Below, piece by piece: positions 26,101 to 41,100 of a stretch of 64,000 nucleotides of DNA. This stretch comes from Paraescarpia echinospica (lineage: Eukaryota; Annelida; Polychaeta; Sabellida; Siboglinidae). Both the position numbers and the translations under genes were made by a program. The notes under the pieces are model-generated. The model did not search any database and was not told the origin of the DNA. It was given only the letters and a program-made list of their open reading frames with translations. The stretch's first letter is position 1. Every line of letters starts with the position of its first letter. The stretch covers positions 62,062,382 to 62,126,381 of the forward strand of contig CM034534.1 of assembly GCA_020002185.1 (NCBI GenBank), read 5' to 3'.

Positions 26101-29100
26101 CGTAGAAAGTATGTTATTGCATGGAGCTTAGACATGGACCCTCACAAAACAACTGGAACGTAAACTTGACGGGAGTTACACCAGAATGTTAAGGAAGTGC
26201 TTAAATGTCCACTGGAACAATAGGCTGACAAAACAAAGAACTATATGGGGAGGTAGAGAACTCACAAACAAGATTTACGTGAGGCACCTAGAAGTAGCTG
26301 GTCACTGCTATCTTAACGCAGAAGAACCAGTGTCAATATTCACTGCACTGCAAGTACTAATTTTCCATTGCTGTTTGTAACAAATTCCATCTTCAAGGTC
26401 TGTAATTGGTCAGTTTTATCACGGAACAGTAAACACACATTACTTTGAAGTCACACAGTTGATTTAAATTAATTTGTAATAAACAATTAAGTATTGGGTG
26501 TAATATAAACCTTTGATGCACAGACCAGTTGTTTGGTCATTAAAGCGTCATTTACAGGTACTTTGTAGGCAATGTATTAATGATGACAGACAGAGAAAGT
26601 AAGCACATTCCTTGATCCTGGTTTCCCACCCCCTGAGGGCATTTGGGGGATACATTTTCACCCTTCTTAAACCTAAATGATTGGGGTGATTCTGGCAATT
26701 TTCTTGTAATGGGGCTGTGCACTTTGTGAGGGAGGAAAACACCCCTGGGCTAAAGTAATTGTTTGGTGATTGCTGGAAGAAATTGGTGAGGCAATTGTGT
26801 GTTGGACAATGTCACAGTGTCCGTGTCATTGTGTCGGTGACAAAGAGACAGTAATGTCAACTGTCAAGAGTGATTTCGGTGGGATTAAGGTAGAGGTTCC
26901 AGCAAAGTTTTCACTGTTATTTAATTACCCTGAAGATGTAAACATTTCTATTGAGAGGGCTGTGGTAATGATGATCTTTGTTAATTGGTTTGTTTAATTA
27001 CCTGTGGTGTTTTTGTGGTGGTGTAATTGAATTCTTTCCTGTCTATCCATGGAGATTTTGGCATTGTCCTTTAGTAAGTTCAATGACTGTTTCATTCCAG
27101 TGCCAGGTTATATGGCCTTTCAGAATAATATTTCTGTTTCCAGTTAAGCGTTCTGAAATTTTAAAGTAGGCAGGACAGATTTCTTTTAATTTTTATTTAC
27201 CTGTGGGGAAATACTTTAGCGTAAGTAGACATTTGAATATTTCCATGATGGTTTTTGTTTTGAAGATGTCAACCACAATTTATTTTGTGATATAATAAAA
27301 ACATTATATTTGACGGCTAGAGATTGCATCGGGTGGCACAGATTTGGTTCTTCTGTGCTATAGCTTAAAAGGGTTGCAAATAAAGTATGTATTTTCCCTT
27401 GTTTGTAAGAATATCTATCGGCTACATTTAACAGGGATAATTTGGTAACCAGGAAACACAAATATTATTTTGAAAGACCTAATGAAGTGGTATTGTCATT
27501 GATAACAAGTATCTCCATACACCTGCAAATATCCGTGTGCATATAACAAAGCACTCACGAGAGTAATTGCCTATATTTCATTAGAATTACGCATGCATAA
27601 AATTACAGTAAATAATTTGCGCATTCTTTGAGGAAGCCCAGGTGTGTGTGTGGTTTTTCAACCACGACATAACAGTTTCTGGGTAAGACACTTTGATAAC
27701 AAGCACCTTTGCCCAAAGGGAAGTGATAATTGGTGTTATTAAAATAAAAAATGTATTTGAAACAGCTCAAGATAACCACTTCGCGTAATAAATTGTTTCT
27801 TGTTATTGGCATCGTTCGAGCATTTAATTGTTATTAAAATGATTGCATTGTCGTGCTGGTGGGGCGTAGTGTGTGGAGGTGCAACACTGTTAATGCTGGC
27901 TCAATTAGACAGTAATATACGACATTAGTGACTTGCCTAGTTGTCAAAGACTTACCCTATCTACATAACCTTTAACAGTGGGTCTGTTCAGTGTTATGCG
28001 AGCAGGCTCCTGTTGTCTTTACATACGGGTCCCAGCCACTGTAAACATACTTTCTCTGGGCTATTCGGAACATCATGTAAAATGCAATGAACACATTTCA
28101 TGTCTAGTCATTCTTACAAGTTACCTTAGCCATATACTAAGGTAACAGAATGCAGGGAGGTTTATAATGTATGTTAGTTTTAAATTATTAGCGCTGAAGT
28201 AGACCTGCATTGCAAAGTTAAGTTTAGGGAGGCAGAAAGTGTGATCCGTGTTTTTAGATCCCTTAGGGACAGTCGCATAAGTTCCAAAATATGATAACGG
28301 TTACACATGGGGGGGTGGGGTAAGACCACATTTAAATTTTACATAGGCGGCCATTATAACGTTTCCTTCATTTCCTGCTAAATTTGACGAACAATTTTCT
28401 TGAAAATTTCACAGCATATTTAACCTCCATTGACACAAGTGCTATGGAAAACTCGTAAAATTCTCATACCTCAGTTTTCAGAAAAATCCACCCAAACCTG
28501 ACACCCCTCAATTTCGCCCCAATCTGGTGACGGATTTTGAAATATTGGTGCGTTCTGCAAAATAGCCACTGTGCGAATACGCGAGCGACTAGCGTATGTT
28601 TATTGCTACCTCGTGAAAGATCTAATGTAGTAGTACATTCAGTATTCATTGGACTGACATGTGCCATGCCAAAGTGCTCGAAAAAAATTCACACATGACA
28701 CCAAAACGGTATTTTCAAGGGCACTCTTTCGGTGGGTAATGGCGGTCGAATCCTTAATGTGGTCTTACCCCAAATAGATCTCCTAAATCTTACAAATCTT
28801 CACGAAAGTTAGATTTATATCAAGCTATACATATAACTAGATTAACCACAAAGGGAAATTTATACTGTCTCAATAACAATTAAAATATGCGTCATCAAAC
28901 TGTGCACACCTCCAAGCTAAACAGCGCGTTGAGTTGGTTTAAACATGCTTATTCGGTACTTTATATTACATATGACGTTTGCCTGGTATGAATGGTACTG
29001 AGCACAGCATACAGGCCAATACAGTATCTTACCGATATGGGAATAAAATATATAGAATATTAACAAAATATATTTGTTTGTAATTTGTCATAAAATGTTG

Positions 29101-32100
29101 TATTTTTTGCAAAAAATACTCAAAATCATTATTTTAAGCAGCATTTTATTGGACATGCACGTTGCAAATCTTCACGAATTTTGGTATAACGTAATGCCCA
29201 CAAACTATACTAAATAATCTGATGCAAACATGAACTATATGTCACTCGTGTACGACACCAGTAGGTGTCAAAAGAACAAGCCAGGCATTTCAACAATATT
29301 CACAATATTGAAAGGCACAGAGGCGTCTTTTGATGGTAACTACAATTATATTGTAGATAGCGGGCTAAAATGCTGGGTGTAAATTGAGGTATATACATAG
29401 TACATTATGAAACCAAAACTGGGATGCCCAGTGGAACGTATATCTTGCGTCACACAAATTGTTGTCCTAACCCCCCTTAAAATAACCATACTTTTACACA
29501 GGCGCATATCTCTGCTTGATACAGAGTGTCCAAACATCGCCACACGTCAATTACTTGGCCACTATATATTTTGCTGATGTACACACATTATTGGAAACAG
29601 GAGATACTACTGGCAAAATAGTTAATTTCAGAAAGAAACAAACGTTTGACAAGGACATCCAAGACACGTGATAAAGGTTGTTGACAGTTGTGGCACCCAG
29701 TATCTCTCCAAGTACATCAATGAGTCCATTGTCCTAATCATATTTTATTCAAATATCGCCAAATTCTTACAAGGGTACTAACAAACATTTCTGATGATAA
29801 ATATATGGATATAACATACAAAATACCAGTGGTAAAAACAGCTTCTTGTCAGAGTAGTTGACGTCAGCCTACAGTTAGTTTAAGCTGCCTTGCCTTGTGC
29901 AAACTTCGGTATGATTCGGTTATATTACAGCTGAAAAGTACATGATCATTGAAAATGATAGCATGCCAGTCCATGTATACAATTTCAACATATGACCCTT
30001 CTCTTAGGTGACCAGTTTTAATTTTTATGGCTAAAAATGAACTAATTCGGATCATTGCGGTCGCTGCACATTTGGAGAGTCAAACACTGTTATGATATTC
30101 TCTGTTACATTCGTGGTATATTTATGTAGATTCTCAATTGTTCTTCTTGTCTCAGTTAGTGTATGGATGTTGCTATAAAAAATAGGTGCTAGATGCCTGA
30201 TTAGTAGAAGTGTGTGGACAACTTGCTTCCTATGGTGGCCAACATTTCACTAAAATTAGGGCCGTGTTAGGGGGGGAATCAAAATGTTGCCTGCTTGCCC
30301 ATTATTGCTTATTGTGCGATCCAAGTATGATATACATATATAAGTGCCATATAATTAGGAAGGACAAGTTGGAACAGGAGAAACACCCACATTAATATTG
30401 GGGTTAAGAAACACGCATGTATAGATGTTGCTTACAAAAATAAAAATGATATAACTAAGGCGAAATTCATCCTACTGGAAATATGTCAATATTGTTGCAC
30501 ATGATGTAGATTTAAAAGAAACTCCACACCCTGACACATATACACTTTTTACACAAGCTTTTGTGGTACTCAGTGTCGTAGAACATGCTTGGAATGTATT
30601 TTTTAACTTTCACGCCACCAAAATTATCACTTTATTTTCCATCATATCACCTAATAACTGGCTTATTTACTTAATTACTTTTAAAACTTCTTTTAGATGT
30701 AATACTAACAGTATGCAATAGCTGCACGATATTCTGGTCTACACCAGCTTCCAAATACAGCCAAAAAACTATCACCCGTCGCTCAAATCACATTTTGGCA
30801 GTTTTTGTGATAAAACGGGCGTATTTCTAATTTGGGGTAAGACCACATTTAAATTTTACATAGGCAGCCATTATAACGTTTCCTTCATTTCCTGCTAAAT
30901 TTGACGAACAATTTTCTTGAAAATTTCACAACATATTTAACCTCCATTGACACAAGTGCTGTGGAAAACTCGTAAAATTCTCATTACCTCAGTTTTCAGA
31001 AAAATCCACCCAAACCTGACACCCCTCAATTTCGCCCCAATCTGGTGACGGATTTTGAAATATTGGTGCGTTCTGCAAAATAGCCACTGTGTGAATACGC
31101 GAGCGACTAGCGTATGTTTATTGCTACCTCGTGAAAGATCTAATATAGTAGTACATTCAGTATTCACTGGACTGACATGTGCCATGCCAAAGTGCTCGAA
31201 AAAAATTCACACATGACACCAAAACAGTATTTTCAAGGGCACTCTTTCGGTGGGTAATGGCAGACGAATCCTTAATGTGGTCTTATCCCGGGTGATCACC
31301 ACATATTGCAAAGAAACCATGGTTACAGTGGTGCCACCTAGTGAATGAAACATGTAAATTCAAACTTATGCAAGTAGTAATCTTTGATCATAAAAATAAC
31401 AAGTCCCTCACCATATGTTGGTGGGAAATATTGGGAAATTGAATCAATTCTAAATGCTTAAAATATTTAGGACTTTTGCAAATTTCTGAGCCCATCCCTC
31501 AGTTCTTCCACGTACAATATAACTAGCTTACCCGTGGAGCAACAACAACAACAACAACAGCAACAACAACTCCTTTACACTATTCTGAGCATAAACCTGT
31601 TCCCATGACCATGTCATATTTGCTGTCACCAACTATGGCATTGCAAGCAGCAGATACCAATTTTAATATAACTCCACATTGTCACTTGGAATGACTGACA
31701 ACTCAGTTTATTCACTGAAAAAGTGAATACCTCTAAATAACTACCTTTGTGTTTTCGTAATACATTGCCAGTTGGTAGATCAGAGGCCATGGAAGCAAAT
31801 AAACACAGAAAGAGGTATGTGGACCTCGGCAGCATGAAGGTCTTACAAAGCCACACGGCCGGCCCTTTACCATTTTTTTGTCAGTCTTAAATTTAAAAAA
31901 AGTGTGCCTTTTAGCACAACAGCTTCCAAAGAAGCAATTCACACCAGTCACAGCCATTATTGGCCAGTTTATTGTTTTCAATGACAAACCAGTGATCCAT
32001 TTGATTTATGTCACTACCAGTTGTGCCAGTGATAGTCATTAATGTGGGCCCCTAGACTTGGAACTATTAATAAATGTAGTGGTCTCCTGTAAATTCCTCC

Positions 32101-35100
32101 AATATCAGTTGTAATTCCCAGTCTTGTCCAGTCGTCTGCCAATCTTGAAGACGTGCAGACGGGTCTCTGGTTAAGCCTCTGCTCCAAAGTTACCGTATTA
32201 ATACATTGATGTTTCTGTCCATCCCCAGCGGGCTATGTCTCTCTGGACACGGTTCTCATCACGGACGATGGACACATCGACTTCCAAGAGGTCGCAGAGG
32301 TCGCCGAACTGGAGCTGCTGTACCTTGCTCCTGAGCTCCAGGAGGATGGAGTCATCACGGAAAAGGTAAGGCGACACCTGGTGGCAATTAAGGAAAACGT
32401 ACAGCAATTTTTTTCTAATTTTTGTAATGATTTTTTGTGTAACTAAAATATCTAAAATCTCTTTAGTTATCAAACTCAAATGAAGTCAACATTAATAATT
32501 AATAATGTTATACTTTCTAAATGTTTCGTTTTTATTGCTGTAGCATATTTACCATTAGAAATTGTATAAATGCGAATTTGATCAAACAAGAATCAGTCTG
32601 CCATTCCTACTAAATGGCATTGTTTTACAGCCAAATATTATGACACTAATATTTGTTCATATTTTATAACAGTTCAGTATTACTGGGATATTTTGACCCC
32701 ATATATGTATATATATATTCAAAAACACAAATTTTGGAATAAAATAAACAAGTCTTTCAATATATAAAGACCTGTATACTATATAAAGTACTATATAATA
32801 ATATATAATACAATATGATGCACCTCTCACCAGTGCAGTTTAGATCATTTATGTGCCGATGTGTTTATTTCTGACTTGGCTTCGTAGCTCCATATTTAGA
32901 GCATTGGATTGTCGATCGAGAGGATCCTGGTTCAAACTCACCTTAGGCCATTTTGAAACTTGGGTAGTTTTCTTGTTGCATGTTGCTACAAGCGCTTGTC
33001 CCTTCTACCTGGTGAGGGGAAGTAAATTGTTTCACACAGGGGATAAAAGTGTCACAGATAGTCATGGCTTCTATCTACAACACACCAGCAATGTGAATGC
33101 ACATAGCTTGATTATGTTTTAGTTATTGAATATATTTCTTGTTAACATATCCAAAGAATAATTTGCCTGTATAAACGGTTTTGCCCTCTTGACATGACGA
33201 CGGTTGGGTGGTCATGGTGTCCTCTGCAGAATGGCCGATCACTCAATTTGTCCAGTGAACAGTAAATAGCTCTAAATAAGTATAATAGAGAGATAAGTAT
33301 GTATAAAAATATAATTGTGTTTTCTTAAACACATCGTCATTTGGTAGATCAGTGGCTGATGGTACAAGGGGCTGATGAATGAAGAAACAAGTGAGGGAGC
33401 CTCATTACCTTGGAGGAGTTGCACTTTTAATGATCCACAGTTATAGATAGTTTATACAATACAATATGATTTCACAATAAAAAACCATTAACGTGAGTGT
33501 TTACACTCTTCTGCAGACTTGCCTCTTTGGCTTTGCGGTGCTGCTGTGGCTGGCTGCAGATTACAAGATGCCGACCAACCAGGAGCCAGCTCTCAGTGAG
33601 GAGTTCGAGAACCTTCTCATATCCATGACCCAAGACAATGCTGACCTTCGACCCTTGACCTCTGCCGTTATTCAGGTGATTGAACGAAGTTTTTTTTCAA
33701 ATGTTTAGTTTGGCAGTGAATGTACATTTCTTGTGACACATCTTGTCACACGTTATCACTTGTTTTCAGACAAGTTTAATACTGACTACTGAAGATGTAT
33801 CTGTTTTACAAAGGTTTTTTGTGAAATCATAACATATAAGATATGGCATCTGTTACAAAACTCTGTTTTGCTCATAAAGATAACGACAACATAGTTCACA
33901 AAACTTTCACAGTTTTTAAATTGTGATTAAAAATGTAAAATTGCTTGTCTATTATAGATGTTTGTTTTTATCGGGAATGTTGTGAAAAACAGATGTAGCA
34001 TTACTGATTGGTTATGGAAACTTCAGCATGCAGCTTGAATGTGATATCTAATTATGTGCTGCACTGTCTAACCTCTGACCTAACCTGACCTGACCTTTGA
34101 CCTGCTAGGTTTGTGAGAACTACCAGCGCAGTCAGGACATGTCATCCACCGTTGTATGTCAGATGTTGGCCAGCGACGCTCGCAAAGCCAAGGCATTCGG
34201 CAAGACAAATGTGAGTTCACCCTTTCTTGCTTGTGAATGTACATTTGTTAGTAATTGTAGAAGATATCATTTTTTCCTAGACGCTTTGACCCTATGACTT
34301 TTTAATTCCCTACAGCACTCGTATACGTGAGTGAGATATGTTTTCAACTCGTGTTAACACAAAAACTTTCAGTATAAACTGATATAAAAACACTCCTGGT
34401 ATATAGTAAGTAGACTAAGCTTTAAAAATGATATATAAGCTTTAAAAATGATATATGCTTTAAAAATGATATATTACGCACAGGTTTCCAGCAGATGGCA
34501 CCACATATGAGTTTTTAATTAAAGTGCTGCTTATCTGCATACAGTTTTTGGTGATTGGGCATCATGATAGAACAACTAATTACGGGCATCTGGTATCTAA
34601 AGGGTTAATAAACAAGAATGGCTGCAAAATCCACAATTGTAAACGTATACTACCTGTGATAATATTTGTATAGTTCTTGCTACCACTGGCGCCACCTTCA
34701 GGAATGTTTATTTCTTACTAATGTAAATCCACATCTGGGTGGGTATGGCACATTTTCTGTAAATTACATTTACAGCCAAAATTCTATACTTTGGTGATAA
34801 CGCTTGTAATCTCAGTTCTTAATCAGTATAATTTGCCGCGTCTTTGAGTTCAGGTTCCTTACGATTGAAATGTTATATCCTTATTATTATGTTGTATTGT
34901 ATTGAGACATTTACAGTACACCTGTAATAAGACATTTACAGTACACCTGTAAATGTTTTGTACAGTACTAGGTTTCTGTCATGATCTAAGTAGTGATTGT
35001 GTGAGGATTTAGACACTATAAATTGTTATGTTTTATATAATTTTCTATTATGGTATAAATAGGAATGGTTACGTTGAACATAAATGGGAGTGGCGTTTTC

Positions 35101-38100
35101 AACCCCCCGGGGTGTGGTTCCTGACCCCCTAGGGTGGGTAATAATCAGCTTTCTGCTTCACTTCACCCTGGTACATGTATTGTCTGTGGGTCTGTCAGCC
35201 AGAGAGATAAACATATGGCTACTTGAACAATGGGCAACATGGCCTTGTCATGTAGTGGACAATCAATTAGGTGACCTGTGGAATCTAGAACTAAATGCGC
35301 AGTATTTGGAGTGTGATGTCGTGAGAACAGGTTGTTTCTGATGTGGTGCTCCAGTCTGTTTGGTCTTACGCAGAATGACATACAGGTTGGTTTCATGCGA
35401 TGCAGATGTTTCTTTGGATGGGATATATCTTTGTACGTTGAAACTTATAAGTATGCGGAGATTTCTTTAATGTGCATGTACAATCACAAAAGCAACTGGG
35501 GCATTAATTCCAGGGAAAAGGTAAGACTGCTGCTAATTCAGGTGTGACACATGTTCTTGGGAGTTCGGGGGGAGGGCAAATTGGGGTTTGTTTAATGTCG
35601 CGCCAACCTGTGTTGGTGACTTGTGTCATTGATATAATGTAGTGACTCAAAGTGTGATAGAGTAATCAACCATGAGGTTGTGGCCGCTCAGTAGATGATG
35701 ATGAAGTGTCAGTCTGAAGTAGCTAAGTTGACTATTTTATTGTTGTTGTTAACCATGTTTTAGTCGTTGTTAACCACATTGTTGTTGGTGGTGTTGTGGC
35801 TGTGGTTGTTGACGGTGTTGTTGTTGTTGTTGACAGTGTTGTTGTAATTGTTGTTGTAGCTGGCAGTGGTGTTGTTGATGGTGTTGTTGCCATTGTTGTT
35901 GTAGTTGACCATGATGTAGCTGTTGTTGTTAACCATGTTTTAGTTGTTGTTGAGCGTGGTGTTGTTGAGGTGGTGTTAATGTTGAGGTGATGTTGAGCAT
36001 GGTGTTGTTGTTGAGCATGGTGTTGTTGTTGAGCATGGTGTTGTTGTTGGTCATGGTGTTGTTGTTGAGTGTGGTGTTGTTGTTGAGGTGGTGTTGTTGT
36101 TGGTCATGGTGTTGTTGTTGAGTGTGGTGTTGTTGTTGAGCGTGGTGTTGTTGTTGAGCATGGTGTTGTTGTTGAGCATGGTGTTGTTGTTGAGCGTGGT
36201 GATGTTGTTGAGCGTGGTGTTGTTGAGCATGGTGTTATGTTGACATGGTGTTGTTGTTGACCATTGTGTTGTTGTTTACCGTGGTGTTGTTGTTGACCAT
36301 TGTTTTGTTGTTGAGCATGGTGTTGTTGTTGACTGTGGTGTTGTTGTTGACCATGGTGTTGTTGTTGAGAGTGGTGTTGTTGTTGAATGTGGTGTTATTG
36401 TTGACCATGGTGTTGTTGTTGAGAGTGGTGTTGTTGTTGACTGTGGTGTTGTTGTTGACCATTGTTTTGTTGTTGAGAGTGGTGTTGTTGTTGACCGTGG
36501 TGTTGTTGTTGAGAGTGGTGTTGTTGTTGACTGTGGTGTTGTTGTTGACCATGGTGTTGTTGTTGAGAGTGGTGTTGTTGTTGAACGTGGTGTTGTTGTG
36601 CAGGTGTTGGTGAGGAACATCCTGGAAGAGGCGTTGGAGCATGAAGCAGTCAGTCAGAAGGCCCAGCTGATGGACAGTATCAAGGCTGCCCAGCTTCACC
36701 TCAAGCCGGTCAGTTTCCAGTAGTGGACACAGACAGGGCTCACATCAACTTAAAGAATAAGGATTGTTTTTAAAATTTATTTAGACTTTTAAATTTTTTC
36801 TTATATATATATATTTTAAATGTATTTTTTAAATGTTTTTACACTGATTTTTTTGCTCACGTGAAGTGAACACAATTTAAACATTGTGAACTCGTGTTGA
36901 GTGCAGTGGCACAGTGGCTAGAAGGTGCAGTGGCGCAGTGGCTAGAAGGTGCAGTGGCGCAGTGGCTAGAAGGTGCAGTGGCGCAGTGGCTAGAAGTGCA
37001 GTGGCGCAGTGGCTAGAAGGTGCAGTGGCGCAATGGCTAGAAGGTGCAGTGGCGCAGTGGCTAGAAGGTGCAGTGGCGCAGTGGCTAGAAGGTGCAGTGG
37101 CGCAGTGGCTAGAAGTGCAGTGGCGCAGTGGCTAGAAGGTGCAGTGGCGCAATGGCTAGAAGGTGCAGTGGCGCAGTGGCTAGAAGGTGCAGTGGCGCAG
37201 TGGCTAGAAGGTGCAGTGGCGCAGTGGCTAGAAGGTGCAGTGGTGCAGTGGCTAGAAGATGCAGTGGCGCAGTGGCTAGAAGGTGCAGTGGCACAGTGGC
37301 TAGAAGGTGCAGTGGCTAGAAGGTGCAGTGGTGCAGTAGCTAGAAGGTGCAGTGGCGCAGTGGCTAGAAGGTGCAGCGGTGCAGTGGCTAGAAGGTGCAG
37401 TGGCGCAGTGGCTAGAAGGTGCAGTGGCGCAGTGGCTAGAAGGTGCAGTGGCACAGTGTCTAGAAGGTGCAGTGGTGCAGTGGCTAGAAGGTGCAGTGGC
37501 GCAGTGGCTAGAAGGTGCAGTGGCGCAGTGGCTAGAAGGTGCAGTGGCGCAGTGGCTAGAAGCTGCAGTGGCGCAGTGGCTAGAAGGTGCAGTGGCGCAG
37601 TGGCTAGAAGGTGCAGTGGCGCAGTGGCTAGAAGGTGCAGTGGCGCAGTGGCGCAGTGGCTAGAAGGTGCAGTGGCTAGAAGGTGCAGTGGCGCAGTGGC
37701 GCAGTGGCTAGAAGGTGCAGTGGCGCAGTGGCTAGAAGGTGCAGTGGCGCAGTGGCTAGAAGGTGCAGTGGTGCAGTGGCTAGAAGGTGCAGTGGCGCAG
37801 TGGCTAGAAGGTGCAGTGGCGCAGTGGCTAGAAGGTGCAGTGGCGCAGTGGTGCAGTGGCACAGTGGCTAGAAGGTGCAGTGGTGCAGTGGCTAGAAGGT
37901 CGGACTTTCAATCAAGAGAACCTGGGTTCGAATCCTGTGCTGCCATGTCGAACCTTGGTCAAGTTCGTTCACCCTGCATTGCCCCAGTTCACTCAGCTGT
38001 ATGCATGAGTGCCTGGCAATAGACAGTAGTGGATATTTGTGTAGGAATAGTCTATGTGCATTAGTAACAACGTGGCTGAATGCTTCCCAGAGAAGTCGAG

Positions 38101-41100
38101 ATAGTGTTCAATTGAATAGGTCTGGCAGGGAGTAAAATGTAAAGTGCTTTGAGTAGTCCTGAGGACTGGATGCTGCTATACATAAGAACTTATCTTTATT
38201 CTTTTTTATGAGGACATTTGTTTCAAGTGGGATGTTTGTAATTGTGTATTAGGACACCCTTGTATGTTGTACTTGTTGGGGCAGGTGTCAGACCGACAGT
38301 TGGCAGAGAAGCAGATTAAGAAGTGTCTTCATGAATGTCTGATGGAGGATATAAAACACCCACAGGTGACGCTGAGGAAGGTGGGTTTGTGGCCCTGATG
38401 GACCTTTACTTTTCCACTTAATAGGTTTTGCTTCAGTAACTTTGCATTTTTAAGCATCTTATTACATATTATCGATGCTATTTACTTTTTTTTATGGTAC
38501 TACAAATACAAATACATTTATTTCAGGTAAAACCCATAAACAATTGGTACATGCAAATAGGTATACAAATATACAGCATTTAAAAGCAACTAAGTTATAA
38601 ATATAAATAGATACAATAAAAAAATAAAATAAGGTAATCAGTTCGAAAAAGTAATCAATAAATAAGTTGTAAAAAAATTAGCGAGCTGTATCCTGTTATA
38701 CAAAAAACTCTGTTTGAAATAGATATAAAACTATAAGGTATGTCTCCTACTGTCATAAAACTGTTAACTGTCTGAAAATCTGTAAAATCTACGTGTAAAC
38801 CACAGTAGCATTCATGTGCCAGTTGTCAACATCCTGCCTGTTGTCTAGAGAGCTCTTGTTTACATGGTCCGTGTCGTGTCTTCCATTCTGTCTGACATTC
38901 TAAGAAGTACCGCAAGAATGTTATCTTGTAGTAAATCTCTCTTTATGATTAATCTACTGCTGTCAGTGCTGTAAGGGTAATAGTATTTCTGTAGATAATG
39001 ACAATCTTAATTCATTGCTATTATAAAAATTGTGTGTAATTGTTTCTTTCACAAATGTTATCATGTTTATAAACAATAAAGTCTAATTTATCTATCTGAG
39101 CTATCTGCTCTTATAAAATATGTCAACACAAATTAACATTTGAACTTATAGAAATTAAAATGTTTATAAGACAAGCTTCTAATCATAGATAGTCCTATCA
39201 TATGTGTAAAGTGTAAATCACTTTGAGCTATTTACTGCCTGGACATTGTGCTGTCTTAGAACTTACTTTGAACTTACCATTTTTGTTTTTTGCAGTGTCG
39301 ACAGCCACGATTGCGGTCTGTGCGAGCATTGTTCCAGTCAGATAACCGTCTGCTGCGAGGCCTGGGCAGAGTGACCAGTGGCGCCACGGATCACTCGAGC
39401 CTCCAGAACTTCCAGCCGAGTTCTGGTTCAGCCTTCAGTCTCGTTCCTTCCCAGAAACAAGGCATACGAAAACCGAATGAGTACAGCTCCGTTCCGTCAG
39501 CGCTGAGCTCGTCAGCGACGCATTTTATGCCGATCGTGCTGACACCTACTGGGGACATTAAGCGGAGGGAAATGCCGAAGATCCCGGTGATGTCGGACGC
39601 GGAACGAGAGAAAAAGGTGGCGAGGAAACTGGAGGAGTTGAAGATGAACGTGCGAAGGAACCAGCTTCCGTATCATCTGGCGTCAGACGTGGAGAGAGAG
39701 ACGCCAACGGAGGCGAAGTTCGTGTCCGAGTTGAAGATTGGGAAGGTTGGGGAAGAGGCGGGACAGAAACAGGAGGGAGGGAGTCCGCGGTCAGGGAGGT
39801 TGGGAGAGGGATCGGCGCGTTCCCTTCCCCAGCCCAGCCGTGCGAGGCAGGGGTACGACCAGGGACAGACTCGGGAGCGGTGTGACGCCGTGACGTCACC
39901 CGTGAAGAATGGACAGTTTTGTTACGGTGACGCGTCGGAAGGTCACATCATGTCGACGTGTCAGCAGAGGAGGGGGAGCAATGAGACGCAGTATCAAAGT
40001 GTCTTCACCAGTCCGGTGCATCAGACGATGTCGAGTCCGGGTCAAGGTCAACCTGATTCAATGTCACTGCTCGGACAATACGGTCAAGGTCAAGGGTATC
40101 TTCCCCAGCATATGGCGCCACAGCAGCCGTTTCCAATGGCAACGCCATTCCCGTTCCAAGTACAGCTCCAACAGGATCCCCGTACAGGTTTCTTCCAGAT
40201 GATACCAGTTCCCATGCCAGCTATGCCACATGGCACCATGCCAGCCATGCCGCATGCACCTGGCATGATGCCGGCTTACTCCATGCCAGTCATACCGACA
40301 CCGTCGCCACCCCAACCAACACAGGAGCATCAATATCAGACAAACAACCAATCAAAACAGTCGCAATACCGACCCCAGGCCGACACCTCCGAAGGCTGGT
40401 CACATGGTGTCAAAGGTCGGATAAGGTCAACCAAGGTTCATCGGTTACGAGCAAAAAAACCCGGCGAAACGGAGGGAGAGTTTGACAAATTGAACGACGT
40501 GATGGAGCGCGACTCGAGCAGGTGTGTCCGCCTGGAGGAGGTGGGGGATAGGAGGGAAGGGAAACAGGGAGGCTCCTACAATTACTCAGAAGAGGGAAGC
40601 GATCCCGAGATGGCATCCGATCGTCGGAGTCGGGACTGGAAATCAAACTTAAAACGTGCCAAGAGCGGATCACACATAGACTACCAGTACAACGAGATTG
40701 ACATCGACACTGACACATCACCACCGTCGGCGTTCTCACGGACGACCTACCGCAGCTCCCTACGACTCGAGAACGGGCTATCGCGTTCGCAGCCAAACAT
40801 CGGTGGCCACCAGATGGCAGTATACAACAATGGAGAGACTAAATTAACATCGCAGAAGAAGCTTGATTGTGTGTCACCTGACGACCTCTGTTCATCACCC
40901 CCTCCATCGCCCTCTTGGTCCAAGGACAGTGGGGTAAGTGGGGTGAATATGAAGGGTTCAGCGGATGCCTCATTGATGGAGCGGCTACTGAACGGGGACA
41001 CGGCGAAACATCAGAAACTGATGCGGGTCATTCTGCTCATTCGGGACGAGTTCGCCTTTGATGGGTACATGGAGAATGGCATTGAAGACCTCGCAATGGG

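Noticed and set aside
28464..28667. Conserved minus frame inside both 455-bp elements as a possible transposase
   Set aside because: Only 67-82 codons, no DDE motif, and shared only because the two copies are nearly identical.
36235..36699. Asn/Thr-rich 154-codon minus frame and Leu/Val-rich plus frame
   Set aside because: Spurious translation of the 18-bp TTG array; the minus frame even overlaps real exon 5 in antisense.
37895..37955. Possible tRNA gene from the B box GGTTCGAATCC
   Set aside because: No complete cloverleaf can be drawn and the same body occurs in other dispersed copies, so it is a SINE head.
36914..38022. Ala/Arg-rich 337-codon frame and its minus-strand 290-codon mirror
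   Set aside because: Product of the 24-bp minisatellite; both strands are open and the frame runs on into a SINE.
39558..40796. Antisense frames of 95-128 codons across exon 7
   Set aside because: Shadows of the GC-rich coding exon; no splice context or domains.
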